Source of the DNA: Caprella mutica
Lineage: Eukaryota > Arthropoda > Malacostraca > Amphipoda > Caprellidae
Assembly: GCA_947561585.1 (NCBI GenBank)
Contig: CANNZV010003146.1
Coordinates: 1-64,000 of the forward strand
DNA length: 64,000 nucleotides
Reading direction: 5' to 3'
Shown here: positions 10,930 to 21,405 of the stretch, in pieces
How positions within the stretch are numbered: the stretch's first letter is position 1
How the letters are laid out: each line of letters begins with the position of its first letter
Program-made: the position numbers and the translations under genes
Notes under the pieces: model-generated
What the model was told of the DNA's origin: nothing
The model's database searches: none
Seen by the model: the letters and a program-made list of their open reading frames with translations, nothing else

Positions 10930-12027
10930 ATGTTCTCATTCCTAATTAAATGTTAGTGTGTACTTAAACAAGTGTAGTGTGCGTGTAATCACAAATTATG
11001 AAAAGAAAAAAAATAATATCATAAAATAAATCATTCAAATAGAGCAATATTTGTTAAATCAATAATATTATAAAATATTTATACCTGTCAATAATAAACA
11101 ACACTCAATAATATTACAAAGCTGAAAGACATGCATGCACAACATACATCCTATAATTATAATTGCTGCAATAAAGATTAATTAATTTCTTCTAACTGAC
11201 CTTCTGCTTATTGCTTATTCACACAAAAAACTCTTGACTAAGCAGGACAGATTAATTCACCACTGAACTCAGCTCTAATAAAAAAGAACCTTCTTTGATC
11301 GCTTCAAATATGAGACTGAAAGTAACAAGGATGACGTAACGCATATTTATCGTTTAATTATACTTAACTTCCGGTTCCATGTACAGTGGGTCCTTCTTAT
11401 CAGGTTTTGTCGGTGATTTTTGCGCTGATGTTAACTGTACACTGAATGTTCACTGTATGTTCACTGAATGTTCACTGAATGTAGCAGTTTGAATAAATAC
11501 TTTTCAGATGTAGTATTTAAACAAATTAGACTCTCAATTTCTGGTTGATTTACGGCTTTTTTGCATGTTGTTTATAATCGAATGTTTTTCATCACCATTC
11601 GCCAACGTGCAATCCTTTACCCTTTAGTTTCGCTTCCTCCCTCCGTGTTTTCCAGAATTTTCTAGAATTTTCCAGAATTTTCCAGAATTTTCCAGACTGG
11701 TTAGTCCCACTGATTGTCTCTGCTCTCATTCAAATTTCAAATTAGGCCATCTGTACTCTCCTTATCCTTCCGATAATTTTCGAGATGCCGTTTGCTTGAT
11801 CTTGAGTTGAATATTCTTTATACTTTATCACAAAAACTGAACACCTTAATTGAATCGTACCGTCATATAGGGTCGCAAAATCCGGTCTTGCTGTAATCAA
11901 ATACTCTCCAATCAGATAGTTAACTTAGTTTTTGGTAAACTACAAAGCTTTCAAACTTTTACTTTAGTAATTGAATTTCTGTTCATTAAATTCGAATTAC
12001 TTAATCACGCACCATACTGGCCACCAA
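10930..12027 (-). other. gypsy copy A 5' leader
   Basis: Untranslated leader between LTR and gag, matching 20346-21405 of copy B. It contains a run of CCAGAATTTT-type short repeats near 11650-11700. Next to the LTR (12008-12027) is the putative primer-binding segment, TTGGTGGCCAGTATGG in element orientation. No ORF. Confidence 0.75.
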
Positions 12028-12488
12028 TGTGACGGGTCCCCCTGTGGGGTTATCTCATCAACTGTGAAACCTTATAACGGTTCACTATATGGGTTACGTG
12101 TGATTAGAATCTTACTCTGTTTACTATTTTCAGATTCCTTTTTCTCAATATATCTCTTTCTACTAAATACTCATGGTACCATGCCCTAGAACCACCTTGC
12201 CAATATGGTTCCGACCTCAGGCCTCTGGTCCAAGCTTAACTGTATTTAGTATAATAACTTAGTATAATTAACACTTTAAAGAGGATATATTCAATTATCA
12301 AGCAATGGTAAATACACTGTGTAACTTCACTAGAACGCTCACAAGTAAAGGTCTCAATAACTAAGACTGGAGATAAGGTGTGTATCTCGTGCGAGACGAT
12401 CGGTAACTAACTTTGAATGTTACTTACTCACAATCATATAGGTTCGTGATAGTTATGCATACACAATTGCTGTGTTTGCATTACTACA
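12028..12488 (-). repeat. gypsy copy A, 5' LTR (461 bp)
   Basis: Full-length LTR, TGT...ACA in element orientation, homologous to the LTRs of copy B though more diverged from them than from its own partner. Flanks (ACAA left of 8117, TCAA right of 12488) agree at three of four bases, compatible with a decayed 4-bp target duplication. Confidence 0.9.
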
Positions 12489-13200
12489 TCAATATAAAGT
12501 TAGTGATCTATGATTTTCATTCATTCCTTAATTGAAGAAATCCACCGACAAATATTAATTATATATATTTCACCATATCGATTTTATCGTGATAAATAGT
12601 TCTTATACCTACATTTTTATATAAGAAATTGTTCTATATAGTTCTTCAATTTCAATCATTGTTGGAGAATACACAATCGATCGTAGTCGACACAAATCCA
12701 ATTATTATTGAATATCATCTGAGCAAAATTCAATAAATGATTTTAGTATTAGGTATACCTATATATAATTATATATTAACATTTACGATGCATTTAATTA
12801 TCTATTTGACCAAGTAATCAAAAGATATTTCATGAAGATCTATAACCAAATATTTCCAACGCGAGTATCTCACAGGTAACGTCATTTTCAAGTGCAAGTA
12901 TTCTTCTAACTATTTAATTCATGACCAAACGGTAACTAAAGCGAAGAAAAGTCACAAGAAATTTATAATTGTCATTCCTTGATTATATATCTCATATTCT
13001 ATGAGTAATGATGAAATAAATTTTGTTTTAGAGTTAGAGTAATATTTAAGCCTATTATTAAACAGTGTTTAAAGTTTTGAACTTATTAAATGTTTTAAAA
13101 TCCAACCATAGCTTAGCTCTAACTTAACTCAGTGCACGTCAGAGTACACTGGCATGACGTCACGGCCACTCTACATGAGGATTGCGGAGCATGCTGGGAG
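12489..13200. other. AT-rich sequence with right arm of the outer inverted repeat (12850-12965)
   Basis: No gene. The segment around 12888-12935 is the inverted partner of 7893-7930. The rest is AT-rich without recognisable homology. Confidence 0.45.
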
Positions 13201-13204
13201 GAGT

Positions 13205-14170
13205 TGTTGAACTGGTGACCGGTATATTCCACCCCAGTAAATTCCACCCCGGTATATTCCACCCCGGTACACTCCACCCCAGTTTACAGGTTAGGTTTGG
13301 TTAGTTATTAATATTTGTCATTTGTTAATATTATATATAATACTAGGTAACTTGCATTTCACTGTATCAAATTAAACTTTTTGCTGGCTAATCACAAGAT
13401 GTAAATTTTTCACTACATCCGTAACAGAACAGCAGAAAGAAAGTTTGTGTGAACGCTTCTTATCAGTAAAGATATTTAGATTTTCAATCACAAGCTAATT
13501 TTCTACAATATCGCCAACGCAACAGCGATATTAACTGTGAGATGTGGTCATATAGTACTTCTTGTTATATATATTTCATTTTGAATTTGGTATTTTAACT
13601 TTTTGTAAAAGTTGTGGTAATTGACCGAAGGCTTTTTTTTTACGTTTTTTTTTTTTGACCAGGAGGTTTTCGATAAGTAGGCGAGGATTATTGTACAGGG
13701 TTTTAATACTGGGGGGTTATTGCCTTTTTTACATTGAGAGATTTTGACCACGGAAAATTTGGTCCTGTAATCCAAAACAGCAACTTATTAGCAAGGAGCG
13801 AAAACACTGATTTGGTTGTCTCTGCCAGTCGCCCCTTCCAGAATCCACACCTCATCCAACCATTGTTGTAAGAGAATAAATGCAGTTTCATTTTAAAAAG
13901 GAATTAATATTAACTTGTTCAACATGTAAACTTTGAAATAATACCATGCTAGGAATATTTGTAATTCTATTAGGATAAAATTCAATTGACTTGAGCTACC
14001 TCTAAATATTATCCAAATGTCTCAGGATATTGTCTGATTTTTTTTTTCATCGGTACGAATTATTTCTTTGGATTTTTATTGTTTCCTAAATGAGCATTGT
14101 CACAGGGGTGGAATTAACCGGGGTGGAATATACCTGGGGTGCAATTTACCGGGGTGGAATATACCTAGAA
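13205..14170. mobile_element. foldback-type element 1, arms of a 16-17 bp tandem repeat
   Basis: Left arm 13209-13276 is four units of GGTATATTCCACCCC type. Right arm 14105-14167 is four units of the complement (GGGGTGGAATATACC). The roughly 830-bp centre is AT-rich, with a T-run near 13625-13660 and no credible transposase. The arms are inverted and each is internally tandem, like Foldback-type elements. Probably non-autonomous; superfamily unknown. Confidence 0.75.
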
Positions 14171-14600
14171 CCGTTGAACTAATAGACCAATTTTCAATCC
14201 ACCTCATTCATCAATTAGAATTCACACGGAGAGTACTTGCGACTCTCCTGTCCATTTAGATAATTTTAAAATTTTAGGTAGTGCTATTAATTTCAATGAG
14301 TTGAGAATTTTAGATCACTTCACATTTTTAAATGTCAACCAATTTTATACAATAGTGACAGTTCTTATCCTTTAACTTTTAATTAGGTTTTTAATGTTCC
14401 ATAAATCTTAGTGTATTTTTTATGTTCCTTTACAGATTTTATATTTTAGTTGATAATGATAGCTAAGCCTATCGAAACGTCCTGTTTTATATAGAAATGT
14501 ACCATTCAGTCAGTAGTAGTGTTCCTTTTTATCCTTTAACTCTTCAAAAACAAAACCTCATTAAAATTCTTACTATGATAAGTGACACACTTTTTCTTTC
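14171..14600. other. no gene seen
   Basis: AT-rich spacer between a foldback element and a minisatellite. I see nothing supported. Confidence 0.4.
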
Positions 14601-14603
14601 GGT

Positions 14604-15000
14604 GCACGAAACACTCCAATAACTGCCTCAAATGAATCAATAACTGCCTCAAATGCTTCAATAACTGCCTCAAATGCTTCAAAAGCTGCCTCAAATGCTT
14701 CAATAACTGCCTCAAATGCTTCAATAACTACATCAAATGCTTCAATAACTGCCTCAAATGCTCCAATAACTGCTCCGATAAGTGCTCTAAATGATCCGAT
14801 AAGTGTTCTAAATGCTCCGATTAGTGCTCCAACTGCTCCGATAAGTGCTCCGTTTATTGCTCCGATTAGTGCTCCAACTGCTCCGATAAGTGGTCCAAAT
14901 GCTCCGTTTATTGCTCCAAATGCTCCGATAATTGCTCCAAATACTCCTAAAATTGCTCCAAATGCTCCGATAAGTGCTCCAAATGCTCTTTTCTATCGCT
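14604..15000. repeat. minisatellite, 20-21 bp unit in two subfamilies
   Basis: About twenty copies of a 20-21 bp unit in one orientation. The left third is CTGCCTCAAATGCTTCAATAA; the right part changes to GCTCCGATAAGTGCTCCAAAT. The shared frame CTNCNNNAAATGCT shows both are one lineage that diverged along the array. The open frame on the minus strand (repeated KHLRQLL) is repeat-derived. Confidence 0.85.
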
Positions 15001-15434
15001 CTTACTGCACACTTGTAGTGCTACAAGTGCTCATTTTAACCGCCACTACTGCTCTTTTTTAAGTGCCCCAATGTCCTAGCTCTAGTGATGACTTATGGGA
15101 GTGAGTGAAAAGCACTTTTGAAGTAACAGAACAGTTCATTTAAATCAAGAATTTAGTAGGTAGTTTTCATAGCAAATTAGGACTGATAAGGTTTAAATTT
15201 TCAAGTATTGTAAAGATTTTAAAAATTGCTTTGAACATGCTCGAACCCTTAGTTCTATCTGAAGCGTCATTTTTAAATTGTAATTTGGAAAAAATTAAAA
15301 TGCTTCAAGGGGAAGTATATGTATATATAAAATTGAATTATCTATCGTTTTAGTTCATGACATTTTTTCGATTAGACCCATAGAAAACGAGTTATTCGAA
15401 TTTCGAACAAATTTCGAACCATTTTCAAAAACCT
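15001..15434. other. no gene seen
   Basis: Spacer of mixed composition with no supported gene. It leads into the hairpin element. Confidence 0.4.
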
Positions 15435-15722
15435 AGTCTTTTTTTTTTGGTTGAAGCTAGAGCATTGCGGTTTTTTGCATTCGATTCTCCATACTGATAT
15501 CTACAATATGATCTTCTTCGATTTTTGATTTTCGAATGGGTTTTCTAAATTTCGACTTTTTCATAAAAAGTAAACCAAAATTTTGAAAAAACAATTTTGT
15601 AGGGAAAAATTTTTCTACAACAAATTCGAAAATCAAAAATCGAAGACCATCATATTGTAGATATCATTATGGAGTATCGAATGCAAAAAACCGCAATGTT
15701 CTAGCTTCAAGCAAAACCAGAA
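15435..15722. mobile_element. hairpin (MITE-like) element, about 90-bp inverted arms
   Basis: The left arm begins near 15450 with TTGAAGCTAGAGCATTGCGG and runs to about 15535. The right arm, about 15625-15715, is its near-perfect complement, with a spacer of about 90 bp. Arms share CGATTTTTGATTTTCGAA and CTACAATATGATCTTC-type blocks. No ORF. Could be a MITE or an inverted duplication. Confidence 0.75.
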
Positions 15723-15885
15723 AATGAGGTTTGAATTACAAGATTTGTAGACGTCAGAATTAGTAGGAATTTCCTTTCAAAGTTTGATGATCTGACACGC
15801 AGCGTCCATCCACTTCGAAGGTTTATGGACAACTGAGCAATCTTTCTTTGCATTCATTGGTGTGGGCGTTATCTAGGGGTAGGTT

Positions 15886-17022
15886 CATGATATAACTACT
15901 CTATAAGGTACGCTCGCAAAAGAGACGAAATTGAGTTTCTTCTGCGCAGCCCCCCTCGTGACGTCATAGAGGATGGTATTGTGTATTAAATTTTTGTCAC
16001 TCGTATAGCAAATTAAATCAATTATCATAGTTTCTTTTTATTTATTTGGGTAATATAAGCAATTAGAAAAATGGTAAATAAGATTTAATTAACATGAATA
16101 TTAATTAATGAACATTAATTAAATTAATTATTTTTCCTTTGGTTCAAAATTAGTGTTTTCTATAATAAATAGTCTCAGGGAATTTTTTAAGTTATTAGAC
16201 ATGATTTGGTACAATTATGAACATATAGGGATTAATGAAACGAAAAAATAAGAGCTCTCAAATGTATTTCAACTTGACGAAATCAGTATGCGTGACAAAC
16301 TAACTAACAAACAAAGAATGCAATACCATAATAGAAAACTTCCTTGAAGAAAACTTATCAGGGGTGACTCAAGAAAATATAAGACATGAATTAAAGTTGA
16401 TTCTAATAGAATTGATAACACCGTGAATTAATATATTTTACATGTCATAAATTTTTATAGGTAGATCACATAAATATAACTTTAGCGGTCATTTTCCTTG
16501 AAATAGCATGGTTATTCATACCATGCTAGGGTCACGCAGGTAAATTGCGGCCCTCTACAGAGAGTCTCTAAAACATTCTGAATCGAAATACAATAAATGT
16601 TGCACTTCTATCTAAAGAAGTACAGTGCATACTATAACTTATCAATTTAAGTTTTAAACGAGTGTTTTGAAACTATGATATTCTGTTGTTAGAGGCCGAA
16701 GTTAGTAAGTGTGCCGCAATTTACCTTCTTGACCCTATATTGCCATACCAAATACATGTAAATATACGAAATATAAATAATTGTAAGTATGTAAATAAGT
16801 ATTTTAGACAAAATAAGATGACATATTCGTAATTCTCGTAAAATTCTCTATGTGAATGTTATGAAAATGGTATGTAGTAAGCTGTATTTATCTATCATTA
16901 AAATAAACAAAATAGCATGGTAAAGCCTCACTTCTATGACGTCACAAAATACTCCCGCACGGTTGTGGGGGTTTGGGGAGAATCTGCGCGCGAGCATACC
17001 TGTTACAAGTTCTTATATCATG
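15886..17022. mobile_element. 1.1-kb TIR element, copy 1
   Basis: Ends are imperfect inverted repeats: the left end reads CATGATATAA...AAGGTACGCTCGC and the right end complement CATGATATAA...CAGGTATGCTCGC. Near both ends lies TGACGTCATAGA or its complement. No transposase ORF, so non-autonomous. A nearly identical copy lies inverted at 34032-35180. Contains the 211-bp nested MITE described separately. Confidence 0.8.
16527..16737. mobile_element. 211-bp MITE (TAGGGTCA ends) nested in TIR element copy 1
   Basis: Begins TAGGGTCACGCAGGTAAATT and ends with the complement of TAGGGTCAAGAAGGTAAATT, a 24-bp inverted repeat with two mismatches. The same insert sits at the same place in copy 2 (34325-34536), so it was present before the host element was copied. 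Confidence 0.7.
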
Positions 17023-17235
17023 GGTAGGTTAGATACCAGATATAGCGAGATAATTAATTATTACGAATTATAATATAATTGGCTGAGAGATGGTTTTTAA
17101 AGTACATATTGACTCCCTAACCCCCCCCCCCCTTTTCCTTTCTCCCTCTCCCCAGGGGGGTTAGAGTTATACGATACGTCTGGTATTTTGCACACACTAT
17201 AAGAAGGTTATAAAGCAACTATTTACACAATAAAA
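17023..17235. other. spacer with C-rich tract
   Basis: Contains a run of about fourteen C followed by a pyrimidine tract (17120-17158). Otherwise AT-rich. No gene. Confidence 0.5.
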
Positions 17236-17500
17236 AAACAGAATCGAATCTATATGGAAAACCCAGATTCCATTGAGTCTTTTATACAATGTGTTCAAAG
17301 CTTCGCAAAAAGATAAGACAACAAGATTCAAATTTTTTTACAAGAATGTTCTAAAGCATGTGTCGTTCTGTCTTCAGAGTGGAGAGGGTTATTTTCAACA
17401 ACTTTTGTAGGACCTCAGGAATTGGTTTAATGTTTATAATAATAAAAATCTATCCCGTTCCTTCAAAGTGAAGTGTCAATAATGGTATTTGACTGATTTA
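17236..17500 (+). pseudogene. mariner-like 3' fragment, plus strand (copy 3)
   Basis: Matches the end of mariner copy 1 (about 3060-3290): CATTGAGTCT, ACAAGAATGTTCTAAAGCATGT and GTCGTTCTGTCTTCAGAGTGGAGAGGG correspond to the last coding part and 3' end. Only the 3' terminus is present. Confidence 0.65.
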
Positions 17501-17744
17501 GGTGCTTTTAATTCACAATTTAAAATCGATGTATCTGATGGAATACAGAGTATACTGCATAATGAATGATATTGTTTTGATGATTTTTGCTGCAACAAAT
17601 GATTGTATATTATGATTGAGTCTATCAAACTTTAAATACAGCATACGGAATATAAAATAAATACACTGAGTTCTATCAGAAACTTCATTTTTAAATTGAG
17701 AATTAGAAACACTTTTAATGCCTGAATTTTGTTATAGATACATC

Positions 17745-18900
17745 ACTTTAAAGGAATAGAATGGATTTTTATGATTATTAAACATATATTGTCCTATATC
17801 GTATGAGACCAATATCGTATGATCGTATGAGTCACCCTACAGAAATTGTTGAAATTTACCTCCTCCAGCATGAAGACAGAACGGCGCACACTTCAAAACA
17901 TTAGTGAAAAACAAAACCTCTTGGAGTCTCCTGGGTATATCTTTCAGAGAAGCTTTTGGACGCATTCTATACGAGACTAGATGGATTTTTTTATATAAAC
18001 TCGAGTTTGTGCAGCAGCCCAGAAGTGAAAGTCAAAAGGGTTGAGATCTGGAATGTATGCTGGTCAGGGATTTTCCGTTCTTCTGCTAATGAATCGACCT
18101 CGAAACTTTTCATTGAGAGATTTTAGAGCTGTATTTGTGCAATGTGGTGGAGCCCCGTCTTGCATCCACCAAAATGAAGAACGAGTTACAGAATGACGCA
18201 GTCTGGGCCAAATAATGTCCTGGGGGCAATCTGACCATTCAACGATAACAAGTTGCCATCTTCATCAAGGAATTGGATCCATTCCTTTAATAATGGCAAC
18301 GAATATCATTACCTTAACATCATACCTATCATTTAGTTTGTTCATATTTCGGGGATTTTCATTTGTCTATTCGAGGGGGTTTCTTGATCGAGGTAAGAGA
18401 ACTTCTCGTTGGATGGTCGCTGCAGAATCCACTGACAAAACTGTCTTCTCTGTGCTTTATGGACAACAGTTAATTGTTGAGCTGAAATGTAATGATAAAA
18501 ACGGAAACGAAGTTCACGGCTGACCATTTTCCACGACATGGTTTAGGTAAGTTAAACCTGCTGAGAAGCTTTTCTGACAAAGCAACTAGGTGATTTTCTA
18601 TTACTTATTCTTGTGGATGAAATCAGTCTTATTGAAAAGATCAGAACTCTTGTGAACTTTTTCAGGTTGTAAGATTTAGCTTCCACTTATCTTGAATTAG
18701 GCAATAACTCTCCGCGTACTGTTGAAGGAGAAAATGGTTTGACAAACTGCATGACTATGCATGTCTTCTCAAATTCAGAAAGATCAAAGCTGATTTTTCA
18801 AATGTGATAAAAATCCACTCTTTATGAACAAAATGGCGTATACATAATACGACTTGAAGTATTTTGAAATTTTTCCAATTCGCAATTTAAAAATGAACAC
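17745..18900 (-). pseudogene. degenerate mariner-like transposase (copy 2)
   Basis: Same family as 2110-3300, opposite orientation. On the minus strand at 18539-18420 the frame reads SRELRFRFYHYISAQQLT followed by RRQFCQWILQ, the conserved block upstream of the first catalytic residue. The remnant of the last catalytic region is near 18020, and the 3' terminus near 17745-17830 carries TATAGGACAAT in element orientation, as in copy 1. Several frameshifts and gaps. It lies tail to tail with the plus-strand fragment at 17236-17500. Confidence 0.7.
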
Positions 18901-19881
18901 AGTGAAAGCATGACCAAAAAATAACATTGTGGAAATTACTTATTAAATAGTAATTTAAAGTTGATATGAAAAGGAAAGGTACTTGTACGAAAATTTGAGT
19001 GAATTCTGATACGATTAACAGTTGCCCCCAATCGATTCTAATTTCAGAAAAGTAAGATTTTTCGTGATTTTTACTACATTTTATCAAAAATATCATAAAC
19101 TGTGATTTATTGTCATTTAGAATAGGAAGGTAGTTTGAGAAAAAGTTATTTTGATGTCCGTGCCGGAAAATCAGACCGGTACAATAATATTCACAGTTGC
19201 CACATCCCCTCCAAATTGTTCGAATTTAGGCGCCACTACAGACTGTAGTCAATGTGCTCCACACTGACGGAAGTCTGGTGCAAAATGAAGAACATAATAA
19301 GGAGTATTATATGTAGGAAATTGAGGAAAACATTAATAATTGATTGATAAACAAACATTTCAATATTTGGGACACTTGGTGACTCAAAAAATAGACAAAG
19401 TGGGTTATTATTATCGAATTGCTGAAATCCAAGTAAATTCGAAATGTTTGCAATACGAAATATTGATAGATGCTCTTATAAAATGAAATTAATACAATTC
19501 ACAGTCATTTTGAGAATTAAATTGCTTCTACCTTATCACAGTAACAGCATGATTGTTCTAAAATCTAATTTTTCAGAAAAATATTGTAAAATAGTAATAT
19601 ATTTTACAAAAAAAAGTGCTCGGGACAACTCAAAAGTATCAAATATTAATCTGCAATTTTTCAAGTTGTGTTTTTTCATAACGTGCCAACTAGTTTTACC
19701 TATTCTACAGAAAAAATAAAATCGAATATTTCAGAATTAATTGGAAAATATCACTTTGTCCACAACTTCAAATCTTTTGGGGCAACTCAACAATATCCAG
19801 AAATGGCCTGGAAATTGGCATGCAATGTTCTTTTATAACGTATCAACTTATTATAACTATTCCATATGAAAACGAAACCCC
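18901..19881. other. AT-rich flank of gypsy B with weak internal repeats
   Basis: No supported gene. Two stretches (about 19620-19710 and 19780-19870) resemble each other: CAACTCAA, a T-rich part, then TTCATAACGTGCCAACT versus TTTATAACGTATCAACT. This suggests a diverged tandem duplication of about 160 bp. The sequence ends CCCC, which duplicates at 33665-33668 on the far side of gypsy B. Confidence 0.45.
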
Positions 19882-20345
19882 TGTAGTGATGCAAACACAT
19901 CAATTGTGTATGCATAACTGCTATCATGAACCTATATGATTGTGTGTAAGTAACATTCAAAGTTAGTTACCAATCGACTCGCATGAGATACACACCTTAT
20001 CTCAAGTCTTAGTTAGTGAGACCATTACTTGTGAGTGTTTTAGTGAAGTTACACAGTGTATTTACCAGTGCTTGATAATCGAATATATTCTCTTTAAAGT
20101 GTTATCTATACTAAGTTATTATCCTGAATACAGTTAAGCTTGGACCAGAGGCCTGAGGTCGGAACCATATTGGCAAGGTGGTTCTAGGGCATGGTACCGT
20201 GAGTATTTAGTAGAAAGAGATGTATTGAGAAAAAGGAATCTGAAAATAGTAAACAGAGTAAGATTCTAATCACACGTAACCCATATCGTGAACTGTTAGA
20301 AGGTTCCACAGTTGATGAGATAACCCCACAGGGGGAACCGTCACA
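19882..20345 (+). repeat. gypsy copy B, 5' LTR (464 bp)
   Basis: TG...CA-bounded LTR starting TGTAGTGATGCAAACAC and ending GGGGGAACCGTCACA. It is the same length as the 3' LTR at 33201-33664 and differs from it at about five positions by eye. Flanked on the outside by CCCC, repeated after the 3' LTR, a 4-bp target duplication. Confidence 0.95.
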
Positions 20346-20364
20346 TTGGTGGCCCGTATGGTGC
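20346..20364 (+). promoter_or_regulatory. putative primer-binding site of gypsy B
   Basis: TTGGTGGCCCGTATGG immediately follows the 5' LTR, where the tRNA primer site is expected; the TGG start fits pairing with a tRNA CCA end. Copy A has TTGGTGGCCAGTATGG at the same place. The tRNA species was not identified. Confidence 0.45.
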
Positions 20365-21405
20365 GTGATTAAGTAATTCGAATTTAATGAACGGAAATTC
20401 AATTACTAAAGTAAAAGTTTGTAAGCTTTGTAGTTTACCAAAAACTAAGTTAACCATCTGATTGGAGAGTATTTGATTACAGCAAGACCGGGTTTTGCGA
20501 CCCTATATGACGGTACGATTCAATTAAGGTGTTCAGTTTTTGTGATAAAATATAAAGAATTTTCAACTCAAGATCAAGCAAAATGCATCTCGAAAATTAT
20601 CGGAAGGATAAGGAGAGTACAGATGGCCTTATTTGAAATTTTGAATGAGAGCACAGACAATCAGTGGGACTAACCAGTCTGGAAAATTCTGGAAAATTTT
20701 GGAAAAGTCTGGAAAAACACGGAGGGAGGAAGCGATGAATTAAAGGGTACAGGATTGCACGTTGGCGAATGGTGATGAAAAACATTCGATTAATCAATAA
20801 ACAACATGCAAAAAAGCCGTAAATCAACCAGAAATTGAGAGTCTAATTTGTTTAAATACAACACCTGAAAAGTATTTATTCAAACTGCTACATTCAGTGT
20901 CCAGTTAACATCAGAGCAAAAATCACCGACAAAACCTGATAAGGAGGACCCACTGTACATGGAACCGGAAGTTAAGTATAATATAACAATTATTAAGCGT
21001 TAAGTCATCCTTGTTACTTTCAGTCTCATTTTTGAAGCGATCAAAGAAGGTTCTTTTTGAACTGAGTTCAGTGGTGAAGTAATCTGTCCCGCTTAGTCAA
21101 GAGTTTTTGTGTGAATAAGCAATAAGTAGAAGGTTAGTTAGAAGAAATTAATTAGTCTTTATTGCAGCAATTATAATTATAGGATGTATATTGTGCATGC
21201 ATTTCTTTCAGCTTTATAATATTATTGATTGTTGTTCATTATTGACAGGTATAAATATTTAATTTTATAATATTATTGATTTAACAAATTTTGCTCTATT
21301 TTTGCATGATTTATTTTTATGATATTATTTTTTTCTTTTCATAATTTGTGATTACACGCACACTTGTTTAAGTACACACTAACATTTAATTAGGAATGAG
21401 AACAT
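20365..21405 (+). other. gypsy copy B 5' leader
   Basis: Non-coding leader shared with copy A. It contains a cluster of TCTGGAAAATT repeats (20676-20720). The short frame at 20473-20673 is probably incidental. A splice donor for a subgenomic message to the downstream ORF would be expected here or early in gag, but I could not single one out. Confidence 0.7.

Noticed and set aside
17120..17160. C-rich tract as the inverted partner of the G-rich tract at 33783-33808
   Set aside because: Sequence between each tract and the neighbouring TIR element is not homologous, so the pairing is chance.
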